A stretch of 64,000 nucleotides of DNA from Gnetum montanum (taxonomy: Eukaryota > Streptophyta > Gnetopsida > Gnetales > Gnetaceae). The notes under the pieces are model-generated. The model saw only the letters and a list, made by a program, of their open reading frames with translations. It ran no database searches and was not told the DNA's origin. The position numbers and the translations under genes are program-made. The stretch lies in assembly GCA_015680685.1 (NCBI GenBank), contig MNCI01023335.1, forward strand, positions 103,798 to 167,797. The letters run 5' to 3'. Shown piece after piece: positions 56,568 through 64,000 of this stretch; within the stretch, counting starts at the first letter, position 1; the number at the start of each line of letters is the position of its first letter.

Positions 56568-58395
56568 TGAAACACCATAAAATTTTAGGACCTTCATGCT
56601 TTAGCAAAGTCTTGGAATTTGGGCAAGGACTTCCACAAGTGCAACGTCATGATGGTTCAGTAAGAAAGTGTAGGCACCAAGGATAGACTATGTAGTCCAA
56701 TAAGTTTTCTATCTCCAAGGTTGATAGGTCTACTAGACTCTCTAGCCTACCCAATTGGACAATTGACCCGGCTGACAATCTACTCAGAGATCAGGCTAAG
56801 AGTTGTTGAAAGTGTTCGGGATGAGCAAAACAATTCGGCAAGTTTTCTAGTGAAGAAGTATGCTACACTACACTACACTACATAGTGTACCAACCCTTGA
56901 AAAAACTGATTAAGTGTCCAAATGCAAACTTAACAAAATTTTTGCAAACAGGTTATGATTCAGCTAATATAGGGTGCTATGCTATGCAACGTAGCATGGC
57001 GTAGCAAGGGTAGAACACACAAAGGCTCTTCTACCAAGTGGTCCTTGTAAGAGGACTACATTTGGCAACACTGTGGCCTCCAAAACTATCCCGTCTTGCT
57101 TAGCCATCAGGCCTCAAGCAAATTTTGCTGATGAAACATTGCAAACTAGACAAAGATGCATGATACATTGGCTGCTACGCTATGCTACACTATATAGCAT
57201 AGTGTAGTGTAGCAAGGATGCAAATAAAAAAAATGCCCAAGGATGAACTCGACATGTCCAAAGGCTTTTCAACATGGAGGAAAAAAGGTTGTAGTTGTTT
57301 GCCTGACTAAGCCTAAACAAACACTCTTGACTCCTACACAAGTTTTCTGTTCAGAACATTGGCTACGCTATGCTATGCTACGTAGCATAGCATAATGTAG
57401 CAAGTAATTACTTATGCTACGCCAATGTGTTGAACAACGTGAGAAGTGGAAAGCTGACATGGAGGCATCAATAATTATTTGCCTAACTCTATAACTTGTT
57501 GGCAATGATTATTCTTGCCCTGATCAACAATTTTGCTTCATTTTCAATATCCCTGGTCAATCCCCCAAGATTTTCTCCTACACTTGACCCTGCTTGTAAG
57601 AGTAGGGAAGATGTATTCCTAGAACATAGGCCCCATTTCTCTTACATTATTAGCACAATGGATTTCGGCACATGCAGTTTTGGTAGTATGATCACAATGT
57701 AACAAAGTTCACACCCAACATCACATGCTTACATGGTACAGTCACATTTGCATCTTGTGGGATTCAGGACATGTGGCATCTAGACCATGTTTATCTCCTA
57801 CTCTTGGCCCTATAAATACCCCAGTGAACAAGGCTCAAGGGGTTCGCTTTTTGGTTGGATTTTTGCGTAGTTGGCTTTTGAGAGAGCATAATTGGCATTT
57901 TTGAGCATTCTGGTTACCTTTGAGTTTTTTGGTTGGCTCCTAACATCCCTTTGTAAGTTAAGCATTTTGGCATCTTAGTGAATAGAGTGGCAAGAAGAAG
58001 ATCTACAACCATACTGTTCTATGCAAGCAGTGCCTCTCTAGTGTTGCATAACCAGTTGTACCCCTTTCAAAAAATCAAAGATCAGATCTACGACCTTGGG
58101 GTGGTGCACTCTCTCACATAAGTCTGTTATACTATTTTCTTACTATCATTGTGTTTTTCACTATTTCCATTTTTTTTCATTCATTGATCATCGTTTTACT
58201 TTGCATACATCACTTCTGAAACAAACGTTCATGAAAGGTTAAGATACACTAATTAAGTTCCTGTCTAATCGACTAGACCGTTCAGGGCACTTCGAATCCA
58301 TTTCCTCCAGCATGGCCCTCACATGGATCTGGGGTTAGACTATACGTCCAAAGACCCCTTGGTATTTCTAGCCATTGATGTTTTTTGTTGCTACA
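56568..58395 (+). repeat. 5' LTR of element E
   Basis: 1,828 bp, TGAAACACCATAAAA to TTGCTACA. TATA box CTATAAATA at 57810-57818 sets the probable U3/R position. Long palindromes of GCTACGCTATGC type near 56870, 56975, 57180 and 57365 lie in U3. The 3' third holds the conserved GGGTTAGACTATA... region, the inverted version of the AACC...GGATCCG block seen in the other LTRs. Confidence 0.92.
57810..57818 (+). promoter_or_regulatory. LTR promoter TATA box, element E
   Basis: CTATAAATA, preserved at the same relative position in D (894), C (1684), A (about 8164) and B (30341), all on the element sense strand. Confidence 0.7.
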
Positions 58396-58400
58396 GTTTT

Positions 58401-58419
58401 TGGTGCTAGAAGGAGGGCC
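58401..58419 (+). promoter_or_regulatory. Primer binding site of element E
   Basis: TGGTGCTAGAAGGAGGGCC, five bases after the LTR end. One difference from A. The tRNA is unidentified. Confidence 0.75.
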
Positions 58420-58638
58420 TTTCAGTGCCCTTTCTACATCTCATAGGTAGTCCTACATGCTATTTGTACCCTGCCAACCACTAGCATAAACGTAACACCC
58501 TTGTAGTTGTTTACACATTGTGTGGTGTAGATTGGTCATGACGACAGTTCCTTTGGAACTTGGTACGGTGAAAAGCCTCTGATCGCCTATTGATTTCTGT
58601 GTTCCTTATTTGCAATTTTTCTTTTTAACTCAAAAAAT

Positions 58639-61600
58639 GATTCCCATGACCAACACTATTTCCACCTCGAGCCTTGAAGCTCCTTTCTCAACTCAAAGCA
58701 CCATAGGTGCTGAGTGACCACCTAGTCTAGTGCTGGTGTCATGCCAGTCTCTTAGGATTCGACATCCATCACCTAAGCTCTTGGCATAAGACATAGAGTG
58801 CTTTGACTTTCTCTACGTAAAGATCTAGGTGAACCTGCCCTTGGATCACCAAGAAATCAAAGACAAATGTAACTTTGAGGTCCTTCATCACAACAAGAGG
58901 GAATTTATCCCTATCCCTGACATCATCATCCTGTTGACTGAATCGTATCAGTGGCTCCTGAGCCAACTCATACAAGCAAGTAGGTCTAGGGAGCGGGACA
59001 TGGCATCCCATTATGGCGAAGCATTCCAAGACAGGTAGGAAGACCTAGATTCCCAGTCTGAGGGTGGTGGTCAAACCAACCCTACAACTATCCCTCCAAC
59101 TATGGCCTTCTAGTTAAATCCACTTTTTGCATCTTCCCCCTTTGTGATTACCATGACTTCGCCACAACCTACATTTTCATTAGCCATGGGCAGCCATCCC
59201 ACACCTTCAACGTATCAACACGCTACCCCTTTAGTGTCATTTCTAGGCATTCTCCCTCTTCACTCTATCCCATCCTCGTACCAAGCACCAGTTATAGCTA
59301 CATTGCCTTACATACACACTGTACCTACTTCATAGCTGCATGGAGTTTCTACTTCCATTCCATCATCTACACCTATTCCACCATTAGTGGTAGGCCCAAC
59401 CCCAACTATATGGTGGACCTCAACCAATTCTCTCCATCTTTTGCAACCCTTTGAGATTTCGCATTACGCTAACCACCAAGCGTACCGAGTCCCGCAAGTG
59501 TCACAACCAAGAGGGGGAATATGGTCCATCCCACCAATCACGCAAATGACTAACCCTACAGCACCACCAGTAGCTGTCACTCCAATAGCATCACCCACTA
59601 GGTGGTGGACCACACAGGCAACACCCTTCATAGGGGCAGCCCTAATGGCACCCCCTGTGAGCCAAGCCGCTGTCCTCACAACGTCATTGATGATCATCAT
59701 CATTGTAATCCTACAACTGTCTACATCATCTTCGGGTCTGGACTAAGCATTCCAACTTATCCAAACCCTTACAAAAGAGATTAAATGCCTTAAAGTTATT
59801 AGTTCTAACATGGTACAGGTCATGGATTTCTACCATGATGACCCCATCAACTTGGCTGTCCCCATGCTCATGTTACCCCCTGGGATGTCGCTCCCTCAAT
59901 TCACAAAATACAATGGGGAGGGCGATCCCAACACACACTTGGTTATGTTTAGATCTAAATTTTTGTTGCTGCAGTAGTGGCCACACACTATTATCCATGT
60001 ATTTGCTATGTCTCTAACTAGAAAAGCTTTAGATTGGTACCACGCACTCCCACGTGCCTTTGTCTCAACTCTGGAGGAGCTGCTGACTCACTTCGTAACC
60101 CACATCAAGGATAACTTGAAATCAGAAGTCACGCTGGACCAGTTGATGAGCGTTAAGCAAGACCCACTAGAATCAGTACAAACGTTTATACAATGGTGGA
60201 GCGCTACCTTGAATGAGATCCATGAAACTATTGCGGAGGCCCATTTGTTGGCCATCTTCAAGGGGACAGTAAACGACTTTATTAAGTCCAAACTATACTA
60301 CCTAGCTCCACGCTCTCTCAGTCAAGCTTTCACTCAGACCAAGAGCATACAAGATGCAGCCAAAGCTAGTAAAGATCTAGCCTATGTTGCCCACAAAAAT
60401 GCATATGTCAAAAAGGACAAAGAGAAGGGTAAGGCTGCAACAGCCATGGTGGCCACCATGGCAAACAAAACCAAGACCAACAATAGTAATAATAAAAAGC
60501 TGGCTACAGCAACAACATTTAGCTCTAGTAACACTAGATAGCCTTCAACATCAGCACCAGAGGCATCAACCCAGCCTAAATCCAACTTTGAACATAAAGA
60601 TAACTCTAAATACACCCCTCTACCCATTAAGCCTTTAGAACTCCTAAAGAAATTTTTTGGGGCTAGGTATATTCAACATAAGTGGATGTTAAAGGAGGCA
60701 ACCAAAAAACATCAATGGTATTGTGAAATTCTTAGGAACCCCTTCTTGGCTATGCCCAACGAGTTGCCAGTTCCTAAGAATTTCAGGCTAGAGCGGTTCT
60801 GTAACTACCATCAACTTTGTGGTCACGACACGAATTACTATCTAGCATTAAAATATGACATCCAACAGATGATTGATCAGGGGAAGTTGGTTCTGGATGA
60901 AAGCAATCCTGTTCACCCAAAAATCAATCCATGCACGTCTACAAGGATCCCCTCAACACCAACAGTGTAGGGTACATCATCAACACGATTGGTGTAGACA
61001 GTAACCCAGAGATGCCACAGTAGCCATTTGTGGTTTGTGTGCCTCAACGTGGCATAGTGACACCAACAATGATAAAAAAGATGCTACAACAACCATTTGT
61101 CCTCAATGTCCCTCTTCAGACGTTTGCCTCCACACCCTTCATATTCAAAATTGCATCATCGCCCATGCTAACACCACAGGCACCATTTGTCATTAGAGGG
61201 ACAAGACACTCAACTGACCCCACCACATAGAGCCAACCTAAAACAGTCTCACATCCTTCCCATTCAAAAAAATGGGAAGAGTGTCTAATGGATAAGATGG
61301 CTAAGGAACGTACCACCCTAGGTCCTCCCAAGCCTAACCCATCATCCTCCATTCCTATGCACCCCTCATCATCAACTATTGACGTTGCTACATGCACATA
61401 ATCATCAGGCCCCTTCCCAAGAGGGTCTAGCCTTAAACCTGAAACTGCTCCTCCTCAAGAAATTTTTCTTTTAGGATGAATGGAGGAAGAGAAGGGTGGC
61501 AAGCAACAAGAAAGTGGACAGGACCTTCTAAACGCCCTTACTCAGGTTAAATAGGATCTGAAATAAAAGAATACAACCTTGAGCCTGTACGACCTAGTAA

Positions 61601-62394
61601 TGACCTCCACTACACACTGCAAAGCCTTGGTTTGCCTGTTAACATCCATACTGGTGGACGAAAACATGCCGGTAGAGGAGAAAGCAATCCATGCGGTCAT
61701 GCTTCCTCCTATGCCCAAAGAACCATAGCCAACTCCGTTGATGTTCCGTGACGAGTCCATTAAGGATGACCCTAAAAAGGGTCAAGTGACAATGACACCT
61801 ATGGTCATCATAATTTGGGTTAGAAAGCATAGGATCTAATTGGTGCACGTCGATGACGATGTTGCTACTAATGCCATCCCTTTCCCCATAGTGGATAAAT
61901 TGGGCTTGGTTGACCAAATCAAGCCCACTATGACATCCTGCTTGAAATCGTTTAATGGGACATGTGTGTAGGTAAAAGGAATGATGCACATCAACTTTGT
62001 GGTAGGGGACTAGTTCTTCACAAGTGCAATATTTATAGTGGTAGAGGAAATGTTTGGGTTTAACCTAATCTTGGGGAGATCGTGGTTAGCCCAATTAAGG
62101 GTTGTTTCCTCCTTGATACACTAGGAGATTTACTTATCCTATGCAGGAGGGGAAGTGATAATTCACGGTGATGAAGTGATTTTTTGAGCCATAAACAATG
62201 TAGGAATGGAGCAAGGATTAGAGGTTGAGATCTCTGAAGATCGAACCCCCATTCAGACTGGAGCACCTGAACAAGTTGAAACTAGTTTGTATGAAGAGGG
62301 GACATGGGTTGAGCTACCCTTCCAGATGGAAGACGATGACATGAGGGAGTACCACAACAAAGCCCCTCAGCCTTATGCATCACCAAGCCCATAA
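58639..62394 (+). pseudogene. gag-protease of element E (decayed)
   Basis: ATG 58639 (MIPMTNTISTSSLEAPFSTQ), Pro/Thr-rich linker to about 59740, then capsid core: VMDFYHDDPINLAVPML, PQFTKYNGEGDPNTHLV, and a 177-codon open stretch 60008-60541 (ALDWYHALPRAFVS...FIKSKLYYLAPRSLSQAF). The zinc-knuckle region near 60800 reads FCNYHQLCGHDTNYYLALK, where the last Cys is Tyr as in A. Protease (about 61740-62190) has VHVDDDVATNAIP as active-site loop, with Gly changed to Asp, and FNLILGRSWLAQL. The frame ends at 62394. At least a dozen stops and several frameshifts. 58420-58638 is leader with no feature. Confidence 0.85.
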
Positions 62395-62579
62395 TGGATT
62401 AGGAAGTAGCTGTGAAAATGATCGTTACTGGTGTTAGTGTAACTACTCCACTGCTTCCAACATGATTACCACTTGCATCCATCATACGTTTATTCTTCAT
62501 ACTATTTGCTGCATATTCATTTGTTTGTGCTAGTATTTACCTCATTGTTTAAATCATTTACATTACATCCACTGTTTAC

Positions 62580-62795
62580 ATCACACTAGGGCCTGCTAAG
62601 GCCTAAAACTGGCAAAATTCTTTTCTTTATCACTTAACAATGGCCCAAAATGACCTAACACTAGCGATGGCCTAGAATGGCCTTAAACTACTACTGTAGC
62701 TTTCCAAGACCTAAAATTGGTTGTTAAAAAAAAGGAATAAAAAAATTACCTTTGTCACTTAACAACGGCCCGAAATGGCCTAAAACTAGAACGGG
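62580..62795. repeat. Hairpin-motif units between protease and the antisense gene, element E
   Basis: In inverted sense: TTTTAGGCC-TTAGCA-GGCC, TTAAGGCC-ATTCTA-GGCC, TTTTAGGCC-ATTTCG-GGCC. The same GGCC/GGCC arms and 6-nt loop as in A and B at this junction. The remainder of 62398-62950 is AT-rich. Confidence 0.8.
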
Positions 62796-62949
62796 ATATT
62801 CCCAAAGAGTTTAAAAAGATAAAAATAAAATAAAAATAAATACAGCATACAAGCCAAAAGAAAATAAATTTTTTCATATTCCATTCTTCATTCAAAATAT
62901 TAATCAATAATGCTTACAATATTTTTTCAAGAAGCTAAATAAAATTCTT

Positions 62950-64000
62950 TGCCGCTACGCTATGAGCCTTTACCTACACCATTGTTCCATGCCTCATAGG
63001 GTCTTGTGTCTTCATTTGGATCTTGTATCATAGAGAAAATAAAATAGTTAGTTAGAGCTATAGTGAAGACTTGAATAAAATAAGTTATGGCATCATAAAA
63101 AGTGACTAACCCGAGATGACCTCGAGTCTATTTTGGGGGGTATTCGATCCATGCTGGCTACAAGACATTACAAGATCTCCTCCTTGGTAATGTGGGCCCA
63201 ATTCTTGTTTCCTACATCAAAATTTGCTGCAACTTTCTCCTTTTCTATGGCTGTGCATCTTGGTGGCCCTAGAGAAAAGGTGGCAGTGGTGGTCTCACTC
63301 GTGGGAAAAGTCATTTTCCTTTCAGGAGATTCACTGATTGTCACCTGTTGCATGAACTTGTCATAAGCCCTAGAAGTGCCAATAATGTTAAGGAATACCT
63401 CATGGGTATGAAACTTGATAGAATCATCTCGATAGTGTTTACGGTAGGTGACACACTCCACTTTATACATGTGTTTGTGGTTCTTCTGTGCTTGCCCCCA
63501 CTCGTAAACCTTTGCACTGTAGTCCTTCCATTCTTGGTTCTTTTAGGCTAGTAGGTCCATTTGCATGTGCTGTTCAATTATTTTACACATGGCCTCATTG
63601 TTGCATTGCACGGCCATCCAATATCTTGTGTAGTCAATGACAGCTATGCGCTAACTTCCATCGTTAGTGTCTCAGGCCAACAACAATTCATTCCTAGATT
63701 GGAGATCACCCACCTCGGCGGTTAGATTGGCCTTTTCCTTCTCAAGCCTTTGTACCCATTTCTAGAGGTCTTCATTCACATGCCTACATTCCCACAGGGA
63801 GCATGTCAAGTACAATGCACATTGGCTTGCTTCGTCGTATATGTGACGCGGTACCTCGGTTACTTCTGGTGGAAATTTGGACATGGTGTCTATCTCAACC
63901 GCTTGCTTAGGGTTCCATTTGAGGCGAGAGGTTGTCAACCGCACATGGAAAGGAATTAGTCATAGTGGCATAGTGAAACTATAATAATTTAGAAAGTGTA
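62950..64000 (-). pseudogene. Antisense multi-exon gene, element E (exons 7-8, runs off the window)
   Basis: Minus strand, opposite to gag. Exon 7 about 63925-63111: LKWNPKQAVEIDTMSKFPPE, VPRHIYDEASQCALYLTCSL, then after a coiled-coil-like stretch EVFLNIIGTSRAYDKFMQQ and SPERKMTFPTSETTTATFSL, each collinear with A and B. Donor GTTAGT follows at 63110; an acceptor-like TATGATACAAG leads into a short exon 8 at 63021, whose stop I cannot place with certainty. Exons 1-6 lie beyond the window. Its presence in a plus-strand element shows the orientation is tied to the retroelement and not to this locus. Confidence 0.68.

Larger units (their letters stand above)
56568..64000 (+). mobile_element. Element E: Tat-lineage gypsy retrotransposon, plus strand, runs off the window
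   Basis: 5' LTR 56568-58395, PBS, gag-protease 58639-62394, hairpin spacer 62580-62795, then the antisense gene on the minus strand to the window end. The five bases before the LTR are AGTTG; the matching duplication lies outside. It inserted in the RNase H of F. The LTR type is shared with C. RT and integrase should follow beyond 64000. Confidence 0.9.

Noticed and set aside
58769-59029. Minus-strand open frame of 86 codons in the gag N-terminus of E
   Set aside because: The plus-strand frame aligns with gag of A in the same place; this is its shadow.

Overview
The window is a gene-poor stretch of a large plant nuclear genome built almost entirely of nested, decayed LTR retrotransposons. 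I recognise no host protein-coding gene, tRNA, rRNA or CRISPR array. The plant assignment rests on the retroelement lineage: Ty3/gypsy elements with an RT-linked RNase H followed by a second RNase H before integrase, which is diagnostic of the plant Tat clade (Ogre, Retand and relatives), plus a copia element with an initiator-Met-tRNA primer site. Stops in the coding regions are mostly C-to-T type changes (CGA to TGA, CAG to TAG, TGG to TAG), as expected in heavily methylated plant repeats. The species cannot be told from sequence alone.

Layout. 282-1091 is an LTR fragment (D), broken by element C. Element C (1092-about 27702, minus strand) is split by element A (7358-24261, minus strand, 5-bp target duplication GATCA/GATTA), which landed in the RT of C. 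After the broken right end of C comes a degenerate array with a period of roughly 185 bp (28767-47235), interrupted by element B (29742-45530, minus strand, exact duplication CTAAG; it holds a 495-base gap of Ns). From about 47240 runs the pol of a plus-strand Tat element F, interrupted by a solo copia LTR (48625-49887, duplication TAAAG), a gag-only copia element G (50485-56386, duplication TATAC) and finally Tat element E (56568 to beyond the window end, plus strand).

Main discovery candidate. In A, B, C and E the stretch next to the protease or RT end holds a spliced gene on the strand OPPOSITE to gag-pol; in A and B it is seen whole, between protease and reverse transcriptase. In A and B it has 8 exons and would encode about 1,100 residues; exon 1 is exactly 119 bp in A, B and C, exon 2 is 450/450/449 bp and exon 3 is 275/274/275 bp, with matching intron phases and mostly GT-AG borders. 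A TATA-like box lies 134-140 bp before the ATG in all three copies where the start is visible. The spacers around it are filled with a small hairpin motif whose stems covary around a fixed 6-nt loop. Ogre elements are known to have an intron between protease and RT; here a splice-acceptor-like site precedes each pol, so the antisense gene probably sits inside the sense-strand intron. A less certain second antisense reading frame begins next to the polypurine tract (starting MSTKN) in A, B and C.

How the parts fit: on the retroelement strand the order is 5' LTR, PBS, gag, protease, hairpin spacer, [antisense gene], hairpin spacer, RT, RNase H, second RNase H, integrase, hairpin spacer, [possible second antisense gene], PPT, 3' LTR. 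No copy seen here is intact.
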